A DNA stretch of 64,000 nucleotides, taken from positions 992,001 to 1,056,000 of the forward strand of contig OZ244957.1 in the NCBI GenBank assembly GCA_965222535.1. Direction: 5' to 3'. A model generated the notes under the pieces. That model had not been told where the DNA came from. It was given only the letters and a program-made list of their open reading frames with translations, and searched no databases. The stretch's first letter is position 1; every line of letters starts with the position of its first letter. Below, piece by piece: positions 26,491-35,140 of this stretch. This stretch comes from G965222535 sp965222535 (lineage in GTDB: Bacteria > Pseudomonadota > Gammaproteobacteria > HK1). The position numbers and the translations under genes were made by a program.

Positions 26491-27507
26491 TCAGTTCTTG
26501 GTTTTATCAACCAGTGCGTTTTTTGCGATCCAAGGCATCATCGAGCGCAGTTGCGCGCCAACGATCTCCAATGAATGCGCTTGGCTGGTGCGCCGCTTGG
26601 CTTTCATCGTTGCGCTGCCGGCTTGGTTTTCAAGGATGAACTCGCGGGCGAATTCGCCGCCTTGGATCTCGCTCAGAATACGCCTCATCTCTGCTTTTGT
26701 GCTCTCATTGACGATCCGTGGGCCGCGCGTTAGGTCGCCGTATTCGGCGGTATTGGAGACCGAATAGCGCATGTTGGCGATGCCGCCCTCGTAGATCAAA
26801 TCGACAATCAGCTTAACCTCGTGCACGCACTCGAAATAAGCCATCTCGGGCGCATAACCGGCTTCGACCAAGGTCTCGTAGGCAGCTTGAATCAAAGCAG
26901 TCAAGCCGCCGCACAGCACCGTTTGTTCGCCGAACAAGTCGGTCTCAGTTTCTTCGCGAAAGGTTGTCAGGATCACTCCGGCGCGGCTGCCACCGATAGC
27001 GGAGGCATAGGATAAGCCGAGATTCAATGCGTTCCCGCTGGCATCGTTGGCGATCGCCAGCAGACACGGCGTCCCTTGTCCAGCAACATAGGTTGAGCGT
27101 ACCAAATGCCCCGGGCCTTTCGGTGCGACCAACAACACATCCACTTCTGGCGGCGGCTGGATCTGCTGGAAATGAATGTTAAAACCGTGAGCAAATGCGA
27201 TTGCAGCGCCCGCCTGCATATGCGGCGCAATGTGGTCACGGTAGATGTGCGCCTGGTCCTCGTCTGGGGCGAGGAGCATGACCATATCAGCCCACGCCGT
27301 CGCCTCGGCTACTTTGCGCACTGTCAAGCCAGCGGCTTCCGCCTTCGCCGCTGAAGCCGAACCTTGGCGCAGACCGACACATACCGGCACGCCAGATTCA
27401 TTGAGGTTATTGGCATGCGCGTGTCCTTGGGAACCATAGCCAATAACGGCGACTTTTTTGTTCTGAAGCAAACTCAGGTCAGTGTCTTTTTCGTAGAAAA
27501 TCTTCAT
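26491..27507 (-). CDS. ilvC: ketol-acid reductoisomerase (NADP+)
   Basis: 338 residues, the class I (short) length. The N-terminal Rossmann domain has GYGSQGHAHANNL, a strong NAD(P) motif. The C-terminal knotted domain has the metal ligands in ETETDLFGEQ (D and E of DLFGEQ) and the E in EMAYFECVHEVKLIVDL. It catalyses the second step of branched-chain amino-acid synthesis, acetolactate to dihydroxyisovalerate. ilvI/ilvH and leuA, common neighbours, are absent, so the gene stands alone. No attenuator-like leader peptide could be identified upstream. Confidence 0.97.
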   Translation of the reverse strand: MKIFYEKDTDLSLLQNKKVAVIGYGSQGHAHANNLNESGVPVCVGLRQGSASAAKAEAAGLTVRKVAEATAWADMVMLLAPDEDQAHIYRDHIAPHMQAGAAIAFAHGFNIHFQQIQPPPEVDVLLVAPKGPGHLVRSTYVAGQGTPCLLAIANDASGNALNLGLSYASAIGGSRAGVILTTFREETETDLFGEQTVLCGGLTALIQAAYETLVEAGYAPEMAYFECVHEVKLIVDLIYEGGIANMRYSVSNTAEYGDLTRGPRIVNESTKAEMRRILSEIQGGEFAREFILENQAGSATMKAKRRTSQAHSLEIVGAQLRSMMPWIAKNALVDKTKN

Positions 27508-27659
27508 TGGTAAGCTCTCTTTTGGGGTTAGGGATTAGGGTATTGATCTTAATTCTTAAGGCCTTTGCTTTGCAAATTCACTGCGGTTCGCCACAAAACC
27601 TGGCGCACGTCTTATAGGGCAAGGCTGTCAATCGTGCATCAAGCGGCGGTGATTTATCT

Positions 27660-27803
27660 ACTTGAGCACCTCGAAAAACCCCAGCGGAATGGGGGTTTGG
27701 CGGAAGGGACATGCTGGCTTGTAACGTAAATCATTGATTTATAACCCTTCCCTCCATAGACAAGCGCCGCCGCGGTGGGTGGTTGCTCAAGGTGCCCTTA
27801 CGG
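27660..27803 (-). repeat. interspersed repeat, core-A copy
   Basis: GAGCACCTCGAAAAACCCCA, GGAATGGGGGTTTGGCGGAA, ATGCTGGCTTGTAACGTAA, TGATTTATAACCCTTCCCTC, CATAGACAAGCGCCGC, ending CTCAAGGTGCCCTT. With the copy at 27918 it fills the upstream region of ilvC, which is divergent from clpS. 27508-27659 holds no recognisable gene. Confidence 0.85.
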
Positions 27804-27917
27804 GAGCCCCCTGAGTGTCATGGACAACAAACTCACTGGCATATTTTGCGAGTTTTGCATATCAGTTGCACGTGGAAGATTTATCCACGATACTAAACAA
27901 GTGGCATCAGTACGTTT

Positions 27918-28078
27918 TCTTCAACGCGGTCATCGAAAAACCAAAGCGGGATGGGGGTTTGGGGAAAGTGACCTCATCACCTGTAACGTAAGCCGTTAAT
28001 TTATAACCCTTCCCCAATAGACAAAGCCCCGCAAGGTCCCTCGAAAAGCGCGCTTCGCGCAGTTTTTCGAGGGACTCC
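27918..28078 (-). repeat. interspersed repeat, core-A copy with terminal hairpin
   Basis: Second copy in tandem arrangement: TCATCGAAAAACCAAAGCGG, GATGGGGGTTTGGGGAAAG, CATCACCTGTAACGTAAGCC, TTATAACCCTTCCCCAATAG, ACAAAGCCCCGC, then a hairpin with a perfect 12-bp outer stem (28036-28047 with 28064-28075) and a GC-rich inner loop. It lies about 105 bases before clpS. Confidence 0.88.
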
Positions 28079-28182
28079 AACGTACTAGAGAAGCACTTGG
28101 CAGCGGGGCCACGGGATGTCGGTTTGCTGGCCAGCGCGACATAAAACAACCATAACCTTCGCGGCATCGAGTAACTGCGCAA

Positions 28183-28509
28183 ATGGCAGCATCTGACTTA
28201 GACAATGTCCCTGTTGCGGGCGGCGTTGAAGCACTCGCTGAAAAACCAAAATTAAAAAAACCACCGCTTTATAACGTGGTGCTGATTAATGATGACTACA
28301 CGCCCATGGAGTTTGTGGTCGAGGTGCTTCAGTTATTTTTCGCGCTGCCGCAGCCAAAAGCGGTACAAATTATGCTGCAAATTCACACTCAGGGGAAAGG
28401 CATTTGCGGTACCTATGCCCACGATATTGCAGAAACCAAGGCACAACAGACAAACAGCTACTCACGGCAGCATAACCATCCGCTGCTATGCACCCTTGAG
28501 CTGACCTGA
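28183..28509 (+). CDS. clpS: ATP-dependent Clp protease adaptor ClpS
   Basis: 108 residues: a short disordered N-terminus, then the ClpS fold with PPLYNVVLINDDYTPMEFVV, VQIMLQIHTQGKGICGTY and DIAETKA. The residues that hold the N-degron (the NDD and the M in PMEF, and the H in QIHTQGKG) are present. ClpS delivers N-end-rule substrates to ClpA, whose gene follows 146 bases downstream. The C-terminal tail after HDIAETKA is QQTNSYSRQHNHPLLCTLEL, slightly longer than the E. coli form. A strong hairpin separates it from clpA. Confidence 0.95.
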   Translation: MAASDLDNVPVAGGVEALAEKPKLKKPPLYNVVLINDDYTPMEFVVEVLQLFFALPQPKAVQIMLQIHTQGKGICGTYAHDIAETKAQQTNSYSRQHNHPLLCTLELT

Positions 28510-28542
28510 TCGCAATACCGCTGGATGGCGGTCAGCCCAGTG

Positions 28543-28588
28543 GGTACCCCAAAAAAAGCCAGCTTCGCTGGCTTTCCGAGGTGCCCCA
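28543..28588. repeat. hairpin module between clpS and clpA
   Basis: A lone hairpin module of the repeat family: AAGCCAGC-TTCG-GCTGGCTT-type stem with a TTCG tetraloop, outer arms GGGTACC and GGTGCCC, A-rich 5' flank. In RNA it would resemble an intrinsic terminator without a strong U tract, so it could lower clpA transcription from the clpS promoter or protect the clpS 3' end. That role is inference. Confidence 0.75.
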
Positions 28589-28655
28589 TTGTAGAATCCT
28601 TCTGTCCCCCTCCACCTAGCGGCTCTAATCCACGTCTGAATAGCGGGCTAACCCT

Positions 28656-30980
28656 ATGCTCAGCAAAGAATTGGAAGTAACCTTAAACGATGCCTTTCGC
28701 GCAGCGAATGAAAAGCAATTTGAATACCTGACGGTGGAGATTCTGTTGCTGTTCCTGCTTGACAACAAAACAGCAGTTGAAACCCTGAAAGCCTGCGGTG
28801 CTGACCTTGATCAACTGCGCAGCCAACTGGCGCAGCACATCAGCGAACACACCCCGCGCCTCCCCGCCAACACCACTCGCGATGTAGTACCCACCATCGG
28901 TTTTCAACGTATTTTGCAACGTGCCGTATTTCACGTGCAATCTTCCCAAACCTCCAAAACCGCTGGCGACAAGCAGGAAGTCAACGGCGCCCACCTGTTG
29001 GTTTCACTTTTCAGCGAGCGCGAATCGCAGGCAGTGTACTTCCTGCAGCAACAGGATATCAGCCGCTTAGATGTGGTCAATTATATCTCCCATGGGGTCA
29101 CCAAAGAAACCGAGACCGAGACTGAAGCCTCGGCAGTCGATCAAGACGACAGCCCCCGGCAAGATCAAGACCCCTCCAACCAGAAGTCACCACTGAAGAA
29201 CTTTACCATTAACCTCAACGAGCAGGCCATTAATGGAAAAATCGATCCGCTTATCGGGCGCCACGATGAAGTAGAGCGCACCATCCAGATCCTGTGCCGG
29301 AGGCGCAAAAACAACCCACTATTGGTGGGTGAAGCGGGCGTTGGTAAAACCGCCATCGCCGAAGGGCTGGCGAAGATGATCGTCGACGGGCAAGCGCCAT
29401 CCGTATTGGCCAACGCCACGCTGTATGCGTTGGATCTGGGGGCACTATTGGCCGGCACCAAATACCGGGGCGATTTTGAAAAGCGCCTTAATCAGCTGCT
29501 GAAGGCGCTGATTAAAATTGAAGGTTCCATCCTGTTTATTGATGAGATTCACACCATCATCGGTGCTGGTGCCGCTTCGGGCAACGTCATGGATGCGTCT
29601 AACCTGATCAAGCCGAAACTGGCGTCTGGCGACCTGCGCTGCATTGGTTCCACCACGTATAATGAATACCGTGGCATATTCGAAAAAGATCGCGCCTTAT
29701 CCAGACGTTTCCAGAAGATCGACATTACTGAGCCCTCGATAAATGATGCGATAAAGATCCTCAATGGATTAAAGCCAAACTTTGAGCGTTACCACCATAT
29801 CCGATATTCACGCACCGCCATGCGCGCTGCGGTTGAGTTATCGCATCGCTATATCAATGAACGCTTCCTGCCAGACAAAGCGATCGACGTGATCGATGAG
29901 GCGGGAGCTTCGCAAATGCTATTACCGACCTCACGGCGCAAGAAAGTATTGGGTTTGACCGATATTGAGAACATTGTCGCTAAAATGGCGCGTATCCCGC
30001 CCAAGTCCGTGTCTGTATCGGATCGTGATGTACTGCTTAACTTAGAGCGGGATCTGAACATGGTCGTATTCGGACAGGAAAAAGCGATCACCACCTTAAC
30101 AGCGTCGATCAAAATGGCGCGCTCTGGTCTGCGCGATACTGGGAAGCCGATCGGCTGCTTTTTGTTTTCCGGTCCAACGGGCGTTGGTAAAACAGAAGTC
30201 GCACGCCAACTAGCACGCCTGATGGGAATTGAACTGCTGCGCTACGACATGAGTGAGTACATGGAGCAACATACGGTCTCGCGATTAATCGGCGCGCCCC
30301 CAGGATACGTTGGTTTTGATCAAGGGGGGCTGCTGACAGAAGCCATCAATAAGCACCCTCATGCGGTATTACTGATGGACGAGATCGAGAAAGCTCACCC
30401 CGATATTAACAACCTGCTGTTGCAAGTGATGGATCACGGAACGCTGACCGATAATAACGGTCGCCATGCCGATTTCCGCAATGTCATTTTAATCATGACA
30501 ACCAACTCTGGCGCGGTGCAAATGGGGCGTAGCTCAATGGGCTTCGTCCACCAAGATCACAGCAGTGACGGCATGGAGATAATTAAGCGCTACTTCAGCC
30601 CTGAGTTCCGCAATCGTCTGGATGCAGTGGTTAATTTCAAAGCGCTTTGTCCCGCAATAATGGCGCACGTGGTGGATAAGTTTATCGTCGAACTGGAGAC
30701 CCTGCTGGATGATAAAAAGGTCACCATTGAGATCGATCAGAGCGCCCGTGCGTGGCTTATCGAGCATGGTTTTGATGCGCGCATGGGTGCCCGACCAATG
30801 GCGCGGGTGATCGAGGAACGCATCAAACAGCCGTTGGCCGATGCGCTGTTATTCGGCAAGCTGCACAAAGGCGGGCACGTCCGGGTCAGCAGCAACGGGT
30901 CGTCGCTGACCCTTGACATTGAGCCCGCTTCAGTTGCGAAAATCGCCGAAACCACCCCCTGCGCGATCACAAATCAGTAG
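28656..30980 (+). CDS. clpA: ATP-dependent Clp protease ATP-binding subunit ClpA
   Basis: 774 residues: an N-domain with two repeats (about 1-140), an acidic linker rich in Glu/Asp/Gln (about 150-180), AAA-1 with Walker A GEAGVGKT and Walker B ILFIDEIHT, and AAA-2 with Walker A GPTGVGKT, VLLMDEIEKAHPD, the pore loop GYVGFD, and sensor-2 GARPM. ClpA unfolds proteins and feeds them to ClpP. It lacks the ClpB-type middle coiled coil, and clpS precedes it, which fixes the assignment. clpP is not in the window. Confidence 0.97.
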   Translation: MLSKELEVTLNDAFRAANEKQFEYLTVEILLLFLLDNKTAVETLKACGADLDQLRSQLAQHISEHTPRLPANTTRDVVPTIGFQRILQRAVFHVQSSQTSKTAGDKQEVNGAHLLVSLFSERESQAVYFLQQQDISRLDVVNYISHGVTKETETETEASAVDQDDSPRQDQDPSNQKSPLKNFTINLNEQAINGKIDPLIGRHDEVERTIQILCRRRKNNPLLVGEAGVGKTAIAEGLAKMIVDGQAPSVLANATLYALDLGALLAGTKYRGDFEKRLNQLLKALIKIEGSILFIDEIHTIIGAGAASGNVMDASNLIKPKLASGDLRCIGSTTYNEYRGIFEKDRALSRRFQKIDITEPSINDAIKILNGLKPNFERYHHIRYSRTAMRAAVELSHRYINERFLPDKAIDVIDEAGASQMLLPTSRRKKVLGLTDIENIVAKMARIPPKSVSVSDRDVLLNLERDLNMVVFGQEKAITTLTASIKMARSGLRDTGKPIGCFLFSGPTGVGKTEVARQLARLMGIELLRYDMSEYMEQHTVSRLIGAPPGYVGFDQGGLLTEAINKHPHAVLLMDEIEKAHPDINNLLLQVMDHGTLTDNNGRHADFRNVILIMTTNSGAVQMGRSSMGFVHQDHSSDGMEIIKRYFSPEFRNRLDAVVNFKALCPAIMAHVVDKFIVELETLLDDKKVTIEIDQSARAWLIEHGFDARMGARPMARVIEERIKQPLADALLFGKLHKGGHVRVSSNGSSLTLDIEPASVAKIAETTPCAITNQ

Positions 30981-31044
30981 CTCCTAAGATGCGTAAAGGG
31001 TGGATCCGCAGGCAGCGCATCCATGCCACACCCTCTAGTTTTAT

Positions 31045-31250
31045 ACTTGTAATCCTTCAGGATGCTTGATTGAACCCGTCCCCTCGCTTTTTTTAATCCG
31101 CAACAAGCAAACGGCGCTTGGTTGTTGCGGAGGATTTTGTTTGAAAGCACTGCTTATTTGGGGAAGGATTATAAATCAATAGCTTACGTTACAGGCAAGC
31201 GCCCCCTCCCCCCATCCCGCTTTGGTTTTTCGAAGTGCCATGGATGCGGT
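31045..31250 (+). repeat. composite interspersed repeat (module C, variable palindrome, core A)
   Basis: TTGTAATCCTTCAGGATGCT and TGATTGAACCCGTCCCC are module C. TTTTTTTAATCC followed by a 10-bp palindromic stem (31097-31106 with 31122-31131) and GGAGGA is the variable-hairpin module. GGGGAAGGATTATAAATCAA, AGCTTACGTTACAGGCAAGC and the end GGTTTTTCGAAGTGCCAT are core A. It lies between clpA and the defence island. 31251-31418 shows no gene that I can support. Confidence 0.82.
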
Positions 31251-31418
31251 TAATGACCGTTCCCATCAACGCGATTCGCTTACTACACTGCCCCGCCGAT
31301 GGCATCGACCTCCACTTTCATTCACGAGAAGGAGCGGACCTGCACCGGCTATTGAGGCGTCAGCTGCACAAGAAATGAACGCCACAGGAAGAACAAAATT
31401 CTCGCTAATATTCGAATT

Positions 31419-32348
31419 ATGAAGACAGTTTACAATATCAGTGTGCCGCACCCGTTCCCCTATCAAGGCAGTAAGCGGGGTATAGCAAAGTATATTCTCC
31501 CTTATTTCCCTTCTGATGCCCGATGCCTGTTTGAGCCATTTTGTGGTGCAGGAGCAGTCTCGATTGCTGCTGCAGCCCATGGCCTTGCAAAGAAATTTGT
31601 TTTGAATGACCTGAATAAGCCATTAATGGATTTGTGGGTTGAGATTATAGAACGCCCCAGCGCACTGTGCGATGAATATGAAAAACAGTGGCTCGAACAA
31701 CACCAAGATAGAAAAGCATATTTTTTCCAGGCACGCAATCAATTTAATGAAACCCATAGCCCAAATAAATTACTTTATTTGTTTTCTCGTATTGTGAAAG
31801 GGGCTGTTAGATATAGTTCTGATGGCGCATTCAACCAAAGCGCAGATAACCGACGCTCAGGTATGCGCCCATACTCTATGAGACAAAATATCTTTGGTGT
31901 ATCTGCGTTATTAGCCAGAAAGACCATCATATCCGCGGTAGATTTTCGTAAAGCTGTAAGAACGGCAAAAGAGAAGGATTTGGTTTATATGGATCCTCCC
32001 TATCAAGGAACGTCATTTACGAGAGATCATCGATACCTCAACGGTCTGTCTTATGATGTTTTTGTTAAAGCCCTTTCGCTTATGAATGAGAAAAATATCT
32101 CATACATAATCAGTTACGATGGCGCTATTGGTAAAAAAACTCATGGTAAACTGTTACCTGAGAGTCTTTCCTTGAAGCATCTACTTATTCATGCTGGTAG
32201 ATCGAGCCAAGCGACGCTATTAGGCAACAACTACGAAACCATTGAATCGCTATACTTGTCTCCATCTTTAGTTCATCGTTTGGAATGCGAAAAATCTGCT
32301 GAAAAAAACAATAAAGATAAAGGGCAACAAGAGTTCGCATTCGCATGA
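31419..32348 (+). CDS. DNA adenine N6-methyltransferase, D12 class (Dam/DpnM-like)
   Basis: 309 residues. The SAM-binding motif FPYQGSKRGIAKYILPYF, then FEPFCGAGAVS (41-45 is the FCGAG core), precedes the catalytic motif IV DPPY (about 192-195), which is the alpha-class order. Members of this D12/MT-A family methylate adenine in short palindromes such as GATC; the target cannot be read from sequence. The stop overlaps the start of the HNH gene (ATGA), so methylase and nuclease were one operon and form a type II-like restriction-modification pair. The sequence is AT-rich compared with clpA next door, which supports lateral acquisition. Confidence 0.87.
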   Translation: MKTVYNISVPHPFPYQGSKRGIAKYILPYFPSDARCLFEPFCGAGAVSIAAAAHGLAKKFVLNDLNKPLMDLWVEIIERPSALCDEYEKQWLEQHQDRKAYFFQARNQFNETHSPNKLLYLFSRIVKGAVRYSSDGAFNQSADNRRSGMRPYSMRQNIFGVSALLARKTIISAVDFRKAVRTAKEKDLVYMDPPYQGTSFTRDHRYLNGLSYDVFVKALSLMNEKNISYIISYDGAIGKKTHGKLLPESLSLKHLLIHAGRSSQATLLGNNYETIESLYLSPSLVHRLECEKSAEKNNKDKGQQEFAFA

Positions 32349-33080
32349 CGAAACAGAATTATCCTCCCGAGTTTCTGAATCTGCTAAAAAGTGTTGAGGC
32401 AAAGCGTCCTAAAACTGTTATTGAACATATCCTGAAATATGGCCAAATAACAACAGAGGAACTTAAAGACACTTACGGCTATAACCACCCACCTCGTGCG
32501 ATAAGGGATGTCCGAGAACAAGGCATTCCCGTAAAAACCTTTCGCGTTACTGGGTCAGATGGCAGAAAAATTGCTGCCTACAAATTTGGTGCCCCATCAG
32601 AAGTTCGTGCTACTCAACTTTCCGGTCGCACGACATTTTCATCAAACCTTAGAGATGCGCTAATAGAAAAATACGGCGGGCGCTGCAATATTTACCTTGA
32701 GCCATTCCCTATTAGAGAGCTTCAAATAGACCACAGAGTTCCGTTTGAAATCGCTGGCGACAATGGCAACCTTATCTGATGATGTTAGTGAATACATGCT
32801 GCTATGTGCTTCAGCAAATAGGGCAAAGTCATGGAGTTGTGAAAATTGTACGAACTGGAAAGATAAAGATGTCACTACCTGCCAATCATGTTATTGGGCG
32901 TATCCAGAATCGTATACACATATTGCTATGCGAGACGTGCGAAGGCTTGATATTTTATGGTCATGTGAAGAAGTGGCTGAATATGACGTGCTTATGAAAG
33001 AGGTCGCCAAAGTACAAGAAGAAGCACCAGAATACGTCAAGAATGTACTCCGTAGCCATTTCAAAAGAAAAAGCAGCTAA
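32345..33080 (+). pseudogene. HNH restriction endonuclease, frameshifted
   Basis: Frame 1 (32345-32779) encodes an N-terminal winged-helix-like part (about 20-85) and the start of an HNH nuclease (LQIDHRVPFEIAGDNGN) before TGA. The next frame, readable from about 32765 to 33080, continues without a gap as LSDDVSEYMLLCASANRAKS, then WSCENCT...TTCQSC. Removing one base near 32771-32776 joins them into a protein of about 244 residues with a C-x2-C/C-x2-C zinc site and the HNH core. It is the likely cognate nuclease of the overlapping methyltransferase. It is either inactivated by the indel or, less likely, expressed by frameshifting or affected by a sequencing error. Confidence 0.8.
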
Positions 33081-33082
33081 CA

Positions 33083-33319
33083 GGCGGTCGCCTGTTGTCA
33101 CCGGACGGCAAACGGGTCGAGGTCCCGACGGCCGCGGCGCTGTTTCCCACCGAATTCCTCTCCTGGCTGCCCCGCTCCTACGTAGAGCGCCTCTACAACA
33201 TCACGCGCTGGACCGAGATGCCACGCGGCGGCCACTATGCCGCACTGGAGCAGCCCACGTTGCTGATCGAGGACCTGCAGGGCTTTCGCCCGCACCTCGT
33301 CTGTCAGACGCACGCTTGA
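33083..33319 (+). pseudogene. epoxide hydrolase-type alpha/beta hydrolase, 3' fragment
   Basis: About 75 codons with RVEVPTAAALFPTEF, RSYVERLYNITRWTEMPRGG and HYAALEQPTLLIEDLQGF. This is the conserved C-terminus of the microsomal-type epoxide hydrolase family, including the catalytic histidine region (GGHYAALE). The rest of the gene is absent. It starts right after the broken HNH gene and is markedly GC-rich compared with the AT-rich defence genes on both sides, so it has a different origin. Not expected to be functional. Confidence 0.75.
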
Positions 33320-33452
33320 ACGCCCGGCATAATCTCTCCAGCACCGCGAGGGAGAAATAAAAAAGGGCGGATTTTATGTTTGTTGGAAACCGGCCCCTCG
33401 TTCAGCCTCATTTTGTATTGGACAACACTGGAAAGTAGAACAGCAACCACCG

Positions 33453-33578
33453 ATGGCAAAAACAAAAGAAATTAGTAGTCCCTTTGCAACTGGAGGCGGC
33501 GGCCATCATTTTGAAGCCCGCGTGCAAGCCTCTTTTGTTGTGCTGATGCTCACAGGCGGGTATGCCCCTGGTGTTTAA
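33453..33578 (+). pseudogene. N-terminal remnant of a large defence-type protein
   Basis: 41 residues starting MAKTKEISSPFATGGGGHHF and continuing EARVQASFVVLMLTGGYAP. I recall this glycine-rich start (SPFATGGGG..FEa.VQasFv.LMLTGGyAPc) at the N-terminus of long proteins with an N-terminal nuclease-like domain and NTPase or repeat regions found in defence islands. Here the frame stops at TAA directly after YAPGV. It is read as the stub left after deletion of the rest of the gene, just before the retron. The match is from memory; a profile search would decide it. Confidence 0.5.
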
Positions 33579-33653
33579 ATAAGGAACCATCCCATTGGAG
33601 GGCTCTTTTAAGGCGCTAGCTTTGCTAATTATTTAGTTTAGAGGTATATAAAT

Positions 33654-34904
33654 ATGTACAAAGACAAGCCATCAAAAAAATTACTGTATACGACTAGAGG
33701 GTCAAAGTGGCTAAACCAGTTTGATTATGGAGATCAAGAAAATGCCTCAAAGCTTGTACAATATCTAACACTTGTCTCACATAATGAATTTGAGAGAAAT
33801 TTATTAAAATTTGTTGAGGATAACATCAATAATATCGGAGGTACGGTTGCACTCTTTGCTGTGCGAGAGGTAGATACAAATCAAACATTTTTTAATCAAG
33901 CAAAATCTTCTTCCAAAGGCGAAGTTTGTTTAGATTCTTTATCAAGAGGTAATAATCACGGTAGTGAAGCTCGTGTTGCTGCTATGATTAGGAATTTGTG
34001 CAGAGAATCATCAAGTACGATATTGAATCATCCTACAATAGAAAAAATAAGGAAAATGAAATGTAACGAAATCATATTTTTGGATGATTTTATTGGATCA
34101 GGAAATAGAGTATTTGAATTTCTAACCAGTTTTTGGCGTCATCCCACAATCGCATCATGGCTATCTCTTAAATATCTAAAATTTAGAGTGCTATCTTATT
34201 CTGGGACTGAGAAAGGAACCAAAACAGTTTCTAGGCATCGATCTAATCCAAAAGTTTCAACATGTTATCCTTGCCCTACTATAGAATCAATGCTTTGTAC
34301 TAAGACACAAAGAGATGCTGTGATTGAACTATGCCGTAAGTATGGAGAAAAATCTCATAAGAATAAAAATATGTGGTTTGGTTATCGTCAGACCAAAGGC
34401 ACTCTCATTTTCGAGCATGGATGTCCAAATAATGTACCTTCAATTCTTTGGGGAAGATATAACACCAAGGAAAGTTGGTATCCTCTTTTTCCTAAACGAA
34501 CGGTGTCATCTGAGGAAGGGTCAATTTTCCCACATGAAATTATTCGCGGTGACCCAATTTCCTTACTGTTGTCTGTTGGGCAGAAAAGACTAGCAAAATC
34601 TGGAGCCTTTAACTATACAGATGAGGAAGGGGAAATCATATTGCTCGTTCTTGCTTTGCTAGCGAAACGACAATATAGAATCTCAACTCTTAGTTATGCA
34701 ACAGCTTTAAACAAGAAAGATTGTGAAAAGATATTAGATCGATGTTTGAGGTGGGGGCTGATTACGCAAACGAGGCGATTAACTAAAAAAGGCTATAGCG
34801 AACTACAAGCCGCTAGAAAGACAAAGCTACCCCCTACGAAAAGTATGGCAATTGGTGATGATTATTATTATCCTATGCAGCTGAGGGTGACCACATCCGG
34901 CTAG
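33654..34904 (+). CDS. retron effector: phosphoribosyltransferase-like protein with C-terminal winged helix
   Basis: 416 residues, AT-rich. A PRPP-loop-like motif IFLDDFIGSG (141-150) follows a hydrophobic strand, as in type I phosphoribosyltransferase folds. The region 60-330 is the presumed PRTase-like domain. The C-terminus (about 325-395, ILLVLALLAKRQYRISTLSY, then KILDRCLRWGLITQTRRLT) is a winged-helix pattern. A PRTase-like/wHTH protein directly upstream of a retron RT matches, as far as I recall, the type III retron arrangement, where it is the toxic effector held in check by the RT-msDNA complex. The last codons overlap the predicted a1 arm of the retron RNA. The start has GAGGT 9 bases upstream. 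The catalytic activity is not known. Confidence 0.8.
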   Translation: MYKDKPSKKLLYTTRGSKWLNQFDYGDQENASKLVQYLTLVSHNEFERNLLKFVEDNINNIGGTVALFAVREVDTNQTFFNQAKSSSKGEVCLDSLSRGNNHGSEARVAAMIRNLCRESSSTILNHPTIEKIRKMKCNEIIFLDDFIGSGNRVFEFLTSFWRHPTIASWLSLKYLKFRVLSYSGTEKGTKTVSRHRSNPKVSTCYPCPTIESMLCTKTQRDAVIELCRKYGEKSHKNKNMWFGYRQTKGTLIFEHGCPNNVPSILWGRYNTKESWYPLFPKRTVSSEEGSIFPHEIIRGDPISLLLSVGQKRLAKSGAFNYTDEEGEIILLVLALLAKRQYRISTLSYATALNKKDCEKILDRCLRWGLITQTRRLTKKGYSELQAARKTKLPPTKSMAIGDDYYYPMQLRVTTSG

Positions 34905-35140
34905 TGTTACAAGCAACTCTAGTGTTGCTACAACTGCACTAATTGTGGTTGTTGGGGAGGGGAGTCCCAATTCCCTGTGAAGGAGCCCGCGCATACTGGA
35001 AGGCAAAGCGATCTACTATTTTTCCTCGTGTGCCTCGGGTAGCAGACCGCTTTGTCGTCTTCGACGATACATCGGGTAGCCGCCCGTGGTTCTGTCCCGG
35101 TATGTAGCGATGTATCGGAGTAGTCCGTATGTGGCACCCT
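34884..35140 (+). ncRNA. putative retron msr-msd RNA
   Basis: a1 arm 34884-34900 (AGGGTG-a-CCACATcCGG) pairs with a2 arm 35125-35140 (CCGtATGTGGCACCCT): 15 of 16 pairs with one bulged A. Between them lie small hairpins at 34911-34928 (AGCAAC/GTTGCT) and 34930-34952 (ACAAC/GTTGT), consistent with msr. A long imperfect hairpin at 35003-35055 (AAAGCG/CGCTTT outer stem) is consistent with an msd stem. A third hairpin has a perfect 10-bp stem (35065-35074 with 35108-35117). The a1/a2 geometry around a short region upstream of the RT is the hallmark of retron RNAs. Exact msr/msd boundaries and the branching G are inference; G34904 just after a1 is a candidate. Confidence 0.72.

Noticed and set aside
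27508..28182. Attenuator or riboswitch upstream of ilvC
   Set aside because: The structured sequences there are two copies of the interspersed repeat; no branched-chain-rich leader peptide was found.
33043..33360. Alternative open frame over the epoxide hydrolase fragment
   Set aside because: It is out of frame with the recognisable hydrolase motif RWTEMPRGG and runs through GC-rich third positions of that frame.
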